From NCBI RefSeq assembly GCF_008831285.2, contig NC_045148.1, forward strand, positions 18,221,002-18,285,001: a DNA stretch of 64,000 bases. The letters run 5' to 3'. The notes under the pieces are model-generated. The model saw nothing but the letters and a program-made list of their open reading frames with translations. It was not told the DNA's origin and made no database searches. Positions 14,171 through 25,221 of the stretch are shown here, in pieces; position 1 is the first letter of the stretch, and every line of letters starts with the position of its first letter. The DNA is from Nymphaea colorata. Its lineage: Eukaryota > Streptophyta > Magnoliopsida > Nymphaeales > Nymphaeaceae. The position numbers and the translations under genes were made by a program.

Positions 14171-15304
14171 AACTCAGCTATCAGTTCAACATCAATTGGG
14201 TTGTGAATATTCTATAAAAAAAAATGATTGGCCTTTGGAGGAATAAGGAGAGTACGTTTTTGTGAATTTGAGATCCATGAAAGTAAATGTCAACAATAAC
14301 ATAATTGCATGAGATATATGGATTTAAGATTAGAAGTATTCAATTGAACAATCAAGAAAATCGTGGAACTGTTCCCGTTCATAATTGGAGTTGACATCCT
14401 TGAACTTTGGGTTTGTTTTTCCTTAAAATTTCATTTAAAGTAGCCTGAGCAGCAAGGCTTTAAATGGATTGGACATTCATATAGCTGATTGAGAAAAAAA
14501 CAACGAGAAAAAAATGATTGATTTCTGCCATTTAGTATTAGTTCAAAACATATCAAATGACCTTCATGAATGTGCTAGATATGAGATTAAGCAAATTAAT
14601 GCACGAGCTATCCAATCAAACTTGTTTGTTCATAAGCATTCACTTTATTGAAAAGATAACTTTACATATAACACTATTAATTATTAGTCAAATTAGTCTA
14701 CGTAATTCTCTCTCTTATGTGTCCGTGTGGGTGTGCATGTAAAACAAATTGAACCCATAATGAAAACCGTGGAAAGCAAGTTGAATCCATGATAAAAAAA
14801 AAAAAAAATTCGTTGCTCGACGGGAAGAACATCACAGCGGCATTTAGTTAATGAGCTCGTAGTAACCAAGCCCATGTCGCATGGAGCGCTGGGAATAATT
14901 TGTATTCGTTTAAAGAATGTAACACTCATAAAATGGTACTCCATTTTCAACTCTAATTACGAATGGGCTTTGTTGATGAGAAGCAGATATGAGTTGTCGG
15001 CTCCTGGTTCCCACCTGATTGGCGAAAAATCCGATTTATGGAGTTCATGGATAAAGTCAATCAAGTTCTTCAACCACCAAGATGGTGATATTCGACGAAG
15101 CCATTGATAAGATCATTAATGGCGTGGGAATAAAGTACCTCAATTTGGACGGGACGGCTGCGTGAATGCCGGGTAAGGTTTCTTGACAACGAATACGAAG
15201 TAATTGCTACAGCAGCTAGATATTGCTGTGGCAGCATAGCAGTTTGTTGCTGCAGCAGCAGTAGCAGCAAAGCCACACATGTAATATATACATATATATA
15301 TAAA

Positions 15305-15330
15305 AGAGAGAGAGAGAGAGAGAGAGAGAG
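15305..15330. repeat. (GA)n microsatellite
   Basis: Thirteen GA units beside a short TA run; intergenic. Confidence 0.95.
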
Positions 15331-16120
15331 TCAACAAGACAATTTTTATGAAAAGAATTACAATTAATATGTTACATGTTTTAATTGATGTACTCTTAAC
15401 AAGCTACACGAATTGCATGAGCTTCACATAAAAATCGCGCAGTCCTATTCACAGATGCCCCTTTGTACTGACTGGTAGGGGATTAAAAGATACTATGCTA
15501 ATAGAATAGGAAAAGAACGGGAGGAAATGTCACCGAGACATATGGGTGACACAGGAGGGAGAACTCACTGTAATAAAAGGACCGGAGGATCGGAAACTAG
15601 TGGCCAGCAAAGACTTCACAAACTCCTTCAGTTCCACAAAGTTCACAATATTACTGCCAAATCAAAGAAAAGTTCCAAGCTTTTCACCATATATTACACA
15701 AAGTAGCAGACAGTACAGATTTACAGAAGGGAAACTTCAAGAAGATGGGTGTGTAAAAGATTAAAATCCATAAAGTCTGAGCGGTGGAGTTTGCACTGAA
15801 TTACATATATAAAACACAAAATCTCAACACCGAATGATCATAAAATAAGAGATTAAACAACAGAATTTTAATGAGGAATCTGTCAAGGATGTCTCTGGTA
15901 TGGTGCGATAGCTAAGTAGGACTCTTCAGAAAAGTTGTCATACCCAGGTCAAGACCACTTGGGTGAACCCAAGTTGACATGACTAAGGTGAAGGTGCCAG
16001 TGCAGCTTGGATCCAGCAAAGGAAAATTTGCTAATTTCTTAGATGAATGATTGATAGCATAGGTTGCCTTTTTTTTTTTTTTTTGAGAGAATTTTGTTTT
16101 GTGCACCCATGTTTTTTTCT

Positions 16121-16478
16121 GAAAAATGCCACATCTCCACCCATATCTCACACCTGTGTGATAGAGTTTAGAGTTTAGACTAAATCCCAAAGGCATCTTT
16201 GATGAACTTACCCTTGTGTTGTCATACACTTTCACAGGGATCAGATGCATCTACCTACTGGAGTTGAAATTTAAGAGCAGGGGGAAAGAAAAATGCCACA
16301 TCTCCACCCATATCCCGCACTTGTGTGATATAGCATGATAGCATGTAGTCTAAGTCCCAAATGCATCTTTGATGAACTTACCCTTTTTAACACAACAAAG
16401 GGTTGTCATATACTCCTTCACAGGAAGCAAATGCATCTACCTACTGGAGTTCAAGTTTAAAAGCAGGGGAAAAAAATT
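16121..16478. repeat. Two-copy tandem duplication, unit about 170-190 bp
   Basis: Unit 1 starts at 16121 and unit 2 at 16288, both with GAAAAATGCCACATCTCCAC. Shared landmarks in the same order are CATCTTTGATGAACTTACCC and ATGCATCTACCTACTGGAGT. Unit 2 carries a short insertion around 16385-16405. No coding potential is evident. Confidence 0.85.
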
Positions 16479-17419
16479 GCAGATAAATGTAGCCAGGTGC
16501 AGCTTGTGAAAAAAGACAGCATTATGGTTTCATGACAACCAACAAGCATGATGACTATGTTCCAAGAGGATCAGAAAAGCGCTCAGTGCATACATGATCA
16601 GTCAAACTCAAGAACTGAAAGTCTGTGATATTGATTACAAGCATTACACATTCGTCACATGAAGAAGAAAAGCTTGCCTGAACTTCCTTGAAAAAACTTA
16701 CAATTCGTGATCTAGTAGCAGCAGTGGGCGAGGAAGTTATTTTCTAATGATGCATAAGCATATTCAAAAATGAATTATTTGACCAAAAAATTTATATATG
16801 ACAGTTGACGAAATCGAGCCTATGCCAACAAAATTAGACACGTGAGACCCATTTTTGAGAACAATTGGCACCTACATGAAAATTTCCCTTCCAAAAAGGC
16901 TACTAAGACATCCACTTCTAGGAGGCTTCTGGACTTTCACATCTTCCGTAGTGTAGCAATTGATGACACAGATCACAATCCTTGACAACTTAATCTCATC
17001 AGAGAACCATTAACCATGAAGCAGGTTATAACAACAATTTGTGTTCCGAAGTACTTTCCTTCCTTCCTCTTTGTCATGTCGCTTCCACAAATTCCATCAA
17101 CCATGTCCATGTAATATTTTCCTAGAAGTTTGCTTTCCCACTTCTGGAATTCATTTCACTTGCTTAGAAATTGTGGTTTGAATGTCAAATGTAGCATTTT
17201 TCCAGAACAATCCAACTTCTGTCACTCATAGTTGCTCGCAGCAACCACAGCCCTAGGAGATGGCTTCTTTTACTAATTAGCATGTACAATGTAAATCCCA
17301 ATTCCCAAGTCTCTGATCTGCATTTTTCGTAGATAGAGTCACAAATTGATGCTCTTGCCATTATCAGTGAAAAACATATTTCTGGATAGCTTCTTTAGAA
17401 ACCAGAGTTTGCTAAAGAT

Positions 17420-19780
17420 CTAACGATGGTGGAATTTATCTGAAGTTGCAGCTTTTGAATCATAATATGCTGGCTCGAGCAGGGAAAAACTTAAATCAGG
17501 AATGTATCCTTCATCCTTCATCATCAACAACAAGCTTTCTAGTGCCTTGCTCATTAAACTGAATCTGGGGTTTGAACTGTCCTTGGCTAGAAATGAGTGA
17601 ACAGTTCCTCTAATCTGAATCCAACTACGTCCAGGCTCCTTTATGAGGCCTTTTTCTTTGATTTTTCCTCTTACCCTTGTTACATCATCCCATCTGCCAA
17701 CAGTTGCATATGTATTGCTTAAAAGCACATAATACCCTGTTTCTTCTGGAAACATGTCAAAGATTTTTCTTGCTACGTGTTCTGCTAATTTAACATCTTT
17801 ATGGAGCTTGCAAGCACTAAGCAAGCTTCCCAGAACATCAATGTCTGGATCAACTGGCATTTTCTTGACAAACTCCCATGCATCACTAAGATGCCCAGAT
17901 CTCCCAAGCAGGTCCACCATGCATGCATAGTGTTCCATATCCGGCACAACTCCATAAAGATTGGTCATTGAATTATAGATTAACCAGCCTTGGTCAAGCA
18001 TACCTCCATGGCTACAAGCTGATAACAATGCAACAAACGTTACCTTGTCAGGCTTCATATTTGTATTCAGCATCTCATGGAAGACTAGACAAGCATGATT
18101 TCCATTTCCATGCATTCCAAAGGCCCCAATAACTGTGTTATATGTAACAGCGTTCTTCTCCTTCATCAGTTTGAAAACCTTCATCCCAAGTTCCAGGTGC
18201 CCAGATTTAGAGTACATGTCTATTAGGGAATTCCCTACAGAAACAGTTGAATCGAAACCTCCCCTCATTGCATAACCATGAATCTCCTTTCCTTGTTTCA
18301 CCATTGCCAAGCTTGTGCATAACCTTATTATACTCAAAAGAGTGATCGAGTTTGGATTCACCTCCACTTCTTGCAGATGTCGCAAGAGTTTGAAGGTCAA
18401 TTCAGCATTTTCATTCAGAGAATAGCCTGTAATCATCGAATTCCAGACTGCAATATCTCTTTCTGGCAAGACATCAAATAACATTTCTGCTTCTTTTATC
18501 CTTCCACACCTGGCATACATGTCTACCAGTGCACTTCCAATGAAGCGGTCACATTCAAACCCATTCCTTATGACGAAATTATGGATTTCCCTTCCCTTAC
18601 GAAGCATTTTCAGGCTAGAAAAAGTAGGCAAAAGGCCAGCTATAGTAACAGAATTTGGTGTTATACCTGATTCATTCATTCTAGCATACAGTGATAAACA
18701 TTCCTCATGTTCATGATTCTGTGAATGCCCACCAATTAAGGTACTCCATGACACCAGATCCTTCATGCCCATACTCTCAAACAAGCATTTTGCATCATTG
18801 GTGCTGCCACACTTGCAATACATGTCAATCAAAGAATTCATCGCACACAAATCGTTCACAAACCCACTCTTCACAACGAGACCATGAACTGATTTCCCCA
18901 GCTCAACTGCACCATTCCTGCCACATCCAGGAATGACCATCGCCAGTACCACAGGGTCAGGGTTCAAGCCCTCCGACATCATCCTCACAAACAAAACCAA
19001 TGCATCAGTCCACCTCCCAGATTGCACAGTTCCACAAATCATAACACCCCAACAAACCAAATCCCTCTGCATCATTTTCTCAAACACTGAACGCGCTTCC
19101 CCAATGCTACCACACCTCGCGTACATATCGATAATGGCGCATTCCACAAAAGGATTCGGATCAAGCCTCTGCTGAGCCCTCAAACTGCAAACAAAGTGGT
19201 GTATTTCTCTACCTTGTTGAAGATCCGACAAGCCAGAACAGGCCTTGAAGACGCACGGGAAGGTAAAATTATCAGGAGAAAGGCCTTCCCACAACAACGC
19301 TCCATACCATTCAAGCGTTTCTTCGAACAGCCCATGATTTAGAAGCCCCTTCAGAACCGAGTTCCAAGCAAACACAGATTTCGTGGGCAGAAGATGGAAG
19401 ACACCGATAGCTTCACGGAGTCCATCGCCATTGACGTACATGTTCACCAACTGTGCTCCCAAGATTACATCGTTGGGGAGATAGCCACTGACCACTAGAA
19501 ATCCATGTACTAGAGCAGCTTCCCTCAAAGAATAGGCATTCTGAGCAGATTTCAAGACCATGAACACAGCATCCAAATTGGGGAGTCTGCATGGTGGCCT
19601 TTGAGGTGGGCCTGTGCGTCTGAATCTGTGAGCAAGCAGGTTAAGGTGGTTCTCCGTCTTGCAGAGCTGGTGTGGAAGAGTAGGAGCACTGGTAGTAAAT
19701 TTGTGAAAACTGGTTAGTTTTTGCTTGGCTCGGAATGGATGAGATTCCAGTCTTCTGATCAAGGTGACGAACCAAATCAT
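17420..19780 (-). CDS. PLS-class pentatricopeptide-repeat protein, E/E+ subclass (786 aa)
   Basis: Intron-less sequence-specific RNA-binding protein, expected to act in mitochondria or plastids on transcript editing or maturation. Residues 1-35 (MIWFVTLIRRLESHPFRAKQ) are basic and hydroxylated like a mitochondrial presequence. PPR repeats run from about 100 to 620, with typical P/L/S signatures such as AWNSVLKGLL, NSLIDMYCKCGS, VSWSTLIGGHSQN and ALVDMYARCGRIKEAEMLF. The E region follows (HYACMVDLLGRSGHLSDAWEF, YYVLLSNTYATVGRWDDV) with an E+-like tail (PGRSWIQI). There is no DYW deaminase domain, so if it edits RNA it would need a deaminase partner; this follows from family knowledge. The editing or processing site cannot be predicted here. 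The ATG at 19780 is the first in frame. A fragment of the neighbouring helicase promoter lies about 60 bp upstream. Confidence 0.95.
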   Translation of the reverse strand: MIWFVTLIRRLESHPFRAKQKLTSFHKFTTSAPTLPHQLCKTENHLNLLAHRFRRTGPPQRPPCRLPNLDAVFMVLKSAQNAYSLREAALVHGFLVVSGYLPNDVILGAQLVNMYVNGDGLREAIGVFHLLPTKSVFAWNSVLKGLLNHGLFEETLEWYGALLWEGLSPDNFTFPCVFKACSGLSDLQQGREIHHFVCSLRAQQRLDPNPFVECAIIDMYARCGSIGEARSVFEKMMQRDLVCWGVMICGTVQSGRWTDALVLFVRMMSEGLNPDPVVLAMVIPGCGRNGAVELGKSVHGLVVKSGFVNDLCAMNSLIDMYCKCGSTNDAKCLFESMGMKDLVSWSTLIGGHSQNHEHEECLSLYARMNESGITPNSVTIAGLLPTFSSLKMLRKGREIHNFVIRNGFECDRFIGSALVDMYARCGRIKEAEMLFDVLPERDIAVWNSMITGYSLNENAELTFKLLRHLQEVEVNPNSITLLSIIRLCTSLAMVKQGKEIHGYAMRGGFDSTVSVGNSLIDMYSKSGHLELGMKVFKLMKEKNAVTYNTVIGAFGMHGNGNHACLVFHEMLNTNMKPDKVTFVALLSACSHGGMLDQGWLIYNSMTNLYGVVPDMEHYACMVDLLGRSGHLSDAWEFVKKMPVDPDIDVLGSLLSACKLHKDVKLAEHVARKIFDMFPEETGYYVLLSNTYATVGRWDDVTRVRGKIKEKGLIKEPGRSWIQIRGTVHSFLAKDSSNPRFSLMSKALESLLLMMKDEGYIPDLSFSLLEPAYYDSKAATSDKFHHR

Positions 19781-19840
19781 CCCTTACATGTAAATTTGTG
19801 AAATGTCTTTAAATAGCTAAAATAGAATAGTTGCTGGTCG

Positions 19841-21020
19841 TGTGCCTGCATTTCATGTGCGTGTCAAGAAATGCCGTCTGACACTAAAAGCTCATAAAGG
19901 CAATAACATTTAACGAACCATAGTTTCAGCCACTTTCCCCTGGTGCAACCCAATGCCAATGGAGTACCCGATTGAGACAAGTGACAACTGATTCTTCTAA
20001 AGCACAACGGTCGCAAAAGCATAAACCAATTTCCCCATAGAAAACAAGAATCCCAAAGGAAATGAAGCAATTCAACCAATACCTAACTGAGAAAACAATT
20101 CTAGAAACATTGAGTGTAGACAATGCCGGTCGAGTTCGGATACGGAACAGGCAACGAAGCCCAATTAGGCTGCTGACCTTATGTGACTCAACTGCGCCAT
20201 CAGAATGATCCTCCGACTCCGAGTACTCGTCCAAAGCCATCAGATGGCGGTACTTCAAACTGGGTTCAAACGCAGGAATAACAAAATTGGCGGGAAAGAA
20301 CAGCTCATCGCTATATCTGGGATCAAGAACTCGCGAGCGAGTGGAGACTGTGGAAGAGGAGGACGACCAGGAGGCGGAGACGTCGAGGCAGCGAAGGCGG
20401 AACACAAATAGTAGAAGGAAAGCGAGCGCTGGCGAAGTGGGCAGTTCTTCAACGGCAAGAAATGGAGGTTGGGACTGGAGAGGGACATGGCGAGAAGCCT
20501 ATATGGCGGCCTCCGACGGCCCTCCAGAGGAAGAGGCTGGAGAAGGGCATGCTCAGGTAAGGCTGAAGGAGTGAGGCATGGACCAAGTACCAACCGGCCA
20601 AGCCGACACGCCGAGGAAGAGAGAGAGGGTACCGTGTGGTGGTCTACTGGTAATGGTGAGGAAAGTGGCGGCTCGCCTCCATACAAAACCCCGACCAAAG
20701 GTGAGAGGAGTTGCTCACAGTAGCGAGAGAGTGAGACAGCGGCCACTCGTAAGGTTGAGACGGAGCCTGGGTCTTCAACCTTGGTTCCTCCCAGATAAAC
20801 CATATGGGTTAAACTTGGCTCGTTCAGATCAAGTTTGGAGCTCGACTCATGCATGACTCGTGTATTGAGTGGGTGAGCTCGAATGGAGCTTTGAACAACA
20901 ACTAAGCTCGGTCCAACCTTACGTCGAGCCAACTGGATTTACTTTGCATGGTTAAAATAGTTTCAAGGTTAAAGAGCTTATCCCTGAGAAAATGGAAGAC
21001 GTAATTTTCTGCTTTAGAAA
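19841..21020 (-). repeat. Degraded direct copy of the helicase promoter, exon 1 and start of intron 1
   Basis: Colinear with 12988-14170. It is in the same orientation as both the helicase and the PPR gene, and its intron-side end lies 60 bp upstream of the PPR ATG. The far end, ACGTCGAGCCAACTGG...TTGCATGGTTAAAATAGTT, matches the helicase distal promoter. The PPR promoter and 5' UTR therefore very probably lie in duplicated helicase DNA. Confidence 0.88.
20179..20488 (-). pseudogene. Helicase exon-1 pseudo-exon (frameshifted)
   Basis: Matches helicase exon 1 from the ATG (MSLSSPNLHFLPLK here, [14 protein letters not shown] in the gene) to the splice donor (donor GTCAGC here, GTAAGC in the gene). 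It is 310 nt against 309 nt, and the N-terminal and C-terminal halves lie in different frames: one has MSLSSP..., the other has [13 protein letters not shown]...LDEYSESEDHSD. The net +1 falls after about residue 30. No further helicase exons follow; the PPR gene begins instead. It cannot encode a helicase, but its donor could still splice into downstream sequence. Confidence 0.88.
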
Positions 21021-21326
21021 TAAGTATACCACTTCAGAAGTGGTATAGTTATTGGGCACAAAGAGTTTGTTTGAACCAAACATGATACAAGCTTGATTGA
21101 TCTACACGTGGATCACATAGATGGTAAAAATATTAGATGATTAATATTTAAAAAGTTGCTACTAATGACGCCATTCCTTCTCTCTTGTGGCAAAGGGATT
21201 CACACTTAGGTCAATCCACTCAGCTAGGTGTGCATAGAAATGCACGTAGGCTGAGTTCAGACAGAGCTTACCATATTAAAACTCGGCCTGATCACAGAGC
21301 TTAGATGAGCTCAAGCTAGTCTTATA

Positions 21327-21492
21327 GGGGTTGTTTGGTAACAATAACATAATGTTAATGTTCCATAAATCTACTCTAAAAATGGAGCAAGTTCATGGAA
21401 CATTAGTGTATTGTTCTATGATCAAATCTGCCTCAATCTTCGAAGTAGATTCATGAAACACTCAAGTGGTGTTCCTGCGGCCAAACAACCCC
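21327..21492. mobile_element. MITE-like element with 12-bp terminal inverted repeats
   Basis: Starts GGGGTTGTTTGG and ends with the exact reverse complement CCAAACAACCCC, 166 bp apart, with no coding content. The flanking trinucleotide ATA occurs on both sides and may be the target duplication. The short size, perfect termini and AT-rich body fit a Tourist-like or hAT-like MITE; the superfamily is not certain. Confidence 0.65.
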
Positions 21493-22759
21493 ATAAACAT
21501 TGAACCCAAGTCCAAACACAGCTGTTAATGCACCTGGTTGAGTTTGAAGTTAGCCACCGATCTTACACTTTATTCAACATGTAATCTAAATATTAACATT
21601 ATTAGTATGATATTTCTTAAATTTGATAAAGTTTATCAGCTAAGTCAAGGTTAATCAAACTTAATTGACAAAAGTTAGGGTCTTGGGTTCTAGTTGAGTA
21701 GAGTCTAACCTCAGGTGTGCAAAGCCCTTGTGGGTAATATTTGTTGAGTGCATCTTGACTCTTCGTTTCTCAAGCAATGCGGTTGTCGAGAGATCAAAGC
21801 TCAGAATTTGTTATCAGTGGACGAAAGGTTAACAACCCACTACCCAAAAAGTGGTCTGAAGGCGGCCCCTCCCCACATTCCCTATGCCTTCGAGGTCCTG
21901 AGCTACTACGTCTCACTTAATTTCTTCGATGAAATATGAGAACTTAACTTATTGATGGACGGTTAAGATATGCCATGGCTTCATGTTGAAGGGTTAACTA
22001 ATTAGGCGTCGCTTGGCTTTGTTGCTTTTGTGGTGAAAAAGTTGTGGCCTCATCCACTAAGCAGCCAGCCATGTGCAAGATGGATACTGATATCAGCAAC
22101 AACTTTCATGCTTTTGAGAGAACTCAAAACCCACACAATAATTTCTCAGTGATGACTCCAATGCAACTATGAAAATAAACCCGCATGGTCAACTCTCCCA
22201 CTTCTAAAATAACTATTATTGTTATTAAAATTCATATTTTCATATTTGTGTGACATGAAAAAATTCATATTTTCATATATAACATTGGTTTTGAGGTTAT
22301 TATTGGCATTCTCTCAATTCATTTCTTGGGTCCGTACTGACTTTGGATCCGGGCCATGTCCTATAAGGCCTGAAAGTGTTACCGACTTTTTAACCAAATC
22401 GGACGAACCCCATTATAAGGACTTGAGCCAGTTTGTCCGGGCTTGACTTGAACCTCATAGATTAATAGTTTACCAAGAATCTGCCTTTGGTACCTAATAG
22501 AAACGCGAACAAGTTCATGACATTGGCGCTTCTCCTACTTGGTGGTCATGCAAAACGCGAAAAAGTTTGCAAACTGTGCTTTTCGGACTACTTAAAATTT
22601 CATGAAGCACAAACGAGTTATCGAGACTGTATCTCCACAAGATGTGGACAAGCAAGTTCCACACAAAGAAGAATAGCACGACAACGCTATAAATCATGGA
22701 ACTTCGAAAATTAATTTGCAGTAGCGCTTAACAAGGTAAATCAAGAACTCAAATAATTA
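21493..22759. other. Intergenic, no supported gene
   Basis: AT-rich DNA between the PPR promoter and the first DVL unit. I see only short unconnected frames and no family resemblance. Confidence 0.55.
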
Positions 22760-23127
22760 GATCTCAACTCATCTTCAATTAGCACAAGATTGTAACTATT
22801 TACAGTGGGCTAGCACAGGCCAATACATGAACAATTTGTACTAATCTCAGATCAGAAAACACAGCAACCGGCCGGCTACTGGAGCATACTGTTCTTCTTC
22901 TTTCTTGTTGGTTCCAAAACGGGATGAAGTGATCAACTGCTTCTTAGACCCATCTTCACCATAGCCAAGGACTTAAAAAACCAGGCTCAAGGTCCCCAGA
23001 AGCAGCAAAAAGAGGCCAAAAAGTTCACCCCTTCAGGCAAAAAAAACTCTCCAAACCCATGCATCGGTTTCCAGGCCGGGGGTTCATCTACAAAATCCGC
23101 CGGACTCGGCCACTCGGCCGCCGGAAA

Positions 23128-23262
23128 CTAGTCATGCCAGCAGAGGAGCATGACGACGCATCGCCGGATGATATAGAGCCTGGCTCTCTGCTCCCTGATA
23201 GCTCCTCCTAGACCTCTGCTGGACAGCCTTCTCTTGGAAGAGCCAACCGCTCCCATCTTCAT
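23128..23262 (-). CDS. DVL/RTFL (DEVIL/ROTUNDIFOLIA FOUR-LIKE) small polypeptide, copy 1
   Basis: Forty-four-codon intron-less gene, stop TAG at 23128-23130. The protein starts [17 protein letters not shown] and ends [17 protein letters not shown], the hallmark C-terminal domain of the plant-specific DVL/RTFL peptides. In Arabidopsis, overexpressed members such as ROT4 shorten organs by limiting cell proliferation along the long axis and associate with the plasma membrane (family knowledge). A basic serine-rich N-terminus precedes the domain, matching the DVL18/19-like subtype. No ATG lies further upstream in frame before the stop. A TATA box lies 132 bp upstream. With Arg at the IIRRC position this copy keeps the family-typical residue that copies 3-5 changed to Gln. 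I judge it intact and functional. Confidence 0.93.
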   Translation of the reverse strand: MKMGAVGSSKRRLSSRGLGGAIREQRARLYIIRRCVVMLLCWHD

Positions 23263-23393
23263 GGCTGATGATATCTCTCTCGAAACTAAGGCACTGACTT
23301 GAATCAGAGAAGACCCACTTGGGTGTCTGTAAGATCTGCAGACAGAAACTGAGTGAAGTGCAGTGGTTGCAGAGGAGGAAGAAGAAGGTGTGT

Positions 23394-23440
23394 CTATATA
23401 TAGGAGTCAGGGCTAGGTGGGTGCAGTGGGGAGTGGACCA
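23394..23440 (-). promoter_or_regulatory. TATA box and conserved proximal block of DVL copy 1
   Basis: CTATATATAGG at 23394-23404 (CCTATATATAG on the gene strand), followed by CTAGGTGGGTGCAGTGGGGA and GTGGACC at 23413-23438. The same arrangement is found in all five copies. On the gene strand the block reads as CACCCACCTAG, similar to AC-rich MYB-type sites; factor identity is inference. A second conserved block, CCCATGTAAATGTC, lies at 23732-23745. Confidence 0.8.
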
Positions 23441-23782
23441 GAGCTAGGGCTTGGTTGCTTAAAGTGACAGCTGCAATGTACAACAAGCGTGTGTGTGTTG
23501 CCCCCTGCCCATTGAGACAAGACCCTCTATGTGGCTGCCAACTTGCACCATCCTGATTTAAAAAGTCCAGAAAACCAATCCAAAAATTTGTTTAGTTATT
23601 TACTTTTCTTTGTCTACATACTTGAATGCCAAGGTAAAACATATGGGTATGTTTAGTTTATTAAAATAAGTTTGTTGTTTCAGTTAATTAGTGCAAATGT
23701 CCTTCTTACGCTTCCACCAATGACTCTCATTCCCATGTAAATGTCGTTGGACCTGGAAAATAGAAAGGACCTGTTCTTATTG

Positions 23783-23783
<1 letters not shown>

Positions 23784-23860
<77 letters not shown>
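23784..23860. repeat. Compound (CT)n-(TA)n microsatellite
   Basis: About nineteen CT units run directly into about nineteen TA units, in the upstream region of DVL copy 1. It is likely to be length-polymorphic. Confidence 0.95.
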
Positions 23861-23863
<3 letters not shown>

Positions 23864-25221
23864 TTGACCGGATAGAGATCCAGATTTAGATCACAGATCC
23901 AACTAGGGAAATCAGTTGGATAAAGAGGTTATCTTCAATATTATTTGGTTTCTTCCTTTTCTAAATAAGGATCCTTCAGTCTTAGTCCTCCCTTCCTTGC
24001 AGAAGTTGGGTAGCCACAAATATTTTAAATGTTCAACAAATTGGAATGAAAAATCTTGTGGGAAATTAAATAGGTGTTTACCTTGGGAAAATACTTAGCA
24101 ATGTTAATTATAAATAATGAAAACAGTCTAGCATGTTCAGTTTTTTTGTTGTCTTTATTTTGTTTGAATTCAATGCCTCACACATCTATGTTTATCTGCA
24201 TTTTGTGGTGATTTTTAATAGTTTAACTTTTGTCACAATCTTACTGTTTAGTGACTAATCAATCTAACCAAAGCCTGGCTATTATCAAGCTTGGGTTTTT
24301 TTTCTTCACCAATTAACTTGAACTTTTAACACATTTGAAGATGGTTTGAGCATGTCAACTTATTCTTTTTACATATGTAGGTTTGAAATTGAATTTGAAG
24401 CTTAGAGCATTATTCAATGAAGTTGCTTATAAAATGTTCAGAAGCAACGCCCTCTTGCCCTCATGTGATGACCAAATAACTTAAACAAGTCTCATTTTTC
24501 CAAGAAGAAACTCATTCAAGTTCATGGTCGCCCACTATTATCCATGGTCCCTTGATGACAAAGCGGGAGAACTTAAACTATCATCTTAATCAAACCACCA
24601 ATCTCCTTGTTTTCCTAAGCAGGCGTGTAAAACTACACCCAGTTTATTGTATTACTACTGTCTCATGGCTGCTGGCCTCACATGCTATATACTAAAATTT
24701 CCTTGCTTTACATAATTTTTTATCATAAAAAGAAAGGAGGAAATTAGCAAATATATATCAAATTAATGCCTTCTTGCAAATAAAAATTACTTGGTTTTGG
24801 TTAATGTTTAATATCTCATGAGCGAAAATACTCTTAGAATAGTCCAAATCGAAATTAATAGAGAGAAATAAATGTGTGCCTAGCCTAACTATCTTGGTGT
24901 CCTCTTTCTTCATTTTGTCGAGCCAGAGCTTAATACGGGGTGAGTTGGGATAAGCTAAACCAAGCACTCGGGTCAATTTTTGGTTGAGTTGCATTTATAT
25001 GTACCTCTTTCTAAACTAGTTAAAAGCGTCACGAAACACAAAAAGAGTGGCCTGGTTCGTGAAGCTATGGCCCACATGTTCTGAATTTTACAAACTTGGT
25101 CAGGTTCTGAACAACTTAATTGTTCCATAAAAAGACTAGCAGGAACTTTCGGGTGAGCGGGATGAAATTTCACTGCTCGAGTGAAGGCTGAAGTCTCCCT
25201 CTTTCTCCATCCCCTTGCAAT

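Larger units (their letters stand above)
14171..17419. other. Intergenic region between PPR 3' end and helicase promoter
   Basis: No supportable gene. It holds a GA microsatellite (15305-15330), a CAG/CTG-rich patch near 15235-15275, a T-tract near 16070-16084, and a tandem duplication at 16121-16478. The remainder is AT-rich and carries only short frames without family resemblance. The PPR 3' UTR and polyadenylation site must lie in the right-hand part. Confidence 0.6.
22760..24700 (-). repeat. DVL repeat unit 1
   Basis: Unit shared by all five DVL genes. It starts at ATCTCAACTCATCTTC (3' flank), passes through the gene, TATA box and CTAGGTGGGTGCAGTGGGGA block, and extends to a distal block (around 24540-24690) containing TTTATTGTATTACTACTGTC...GGCTGCTGGCCTC. 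That distal block aligns with TTTTATTCTC...GGTTGTTGGCCTC in the other units. This unit also holds a CT/TA microsatellite at 23784-23860 between the proximal and distal blocks. Confidence 0.75.

Noticed and set aside
20255-20932. 225-codon frame containing MSLSSPNLHF
   Set aside because: It is the frameshifted helicase exon-1 copy plus its promoter, not a separate gene.
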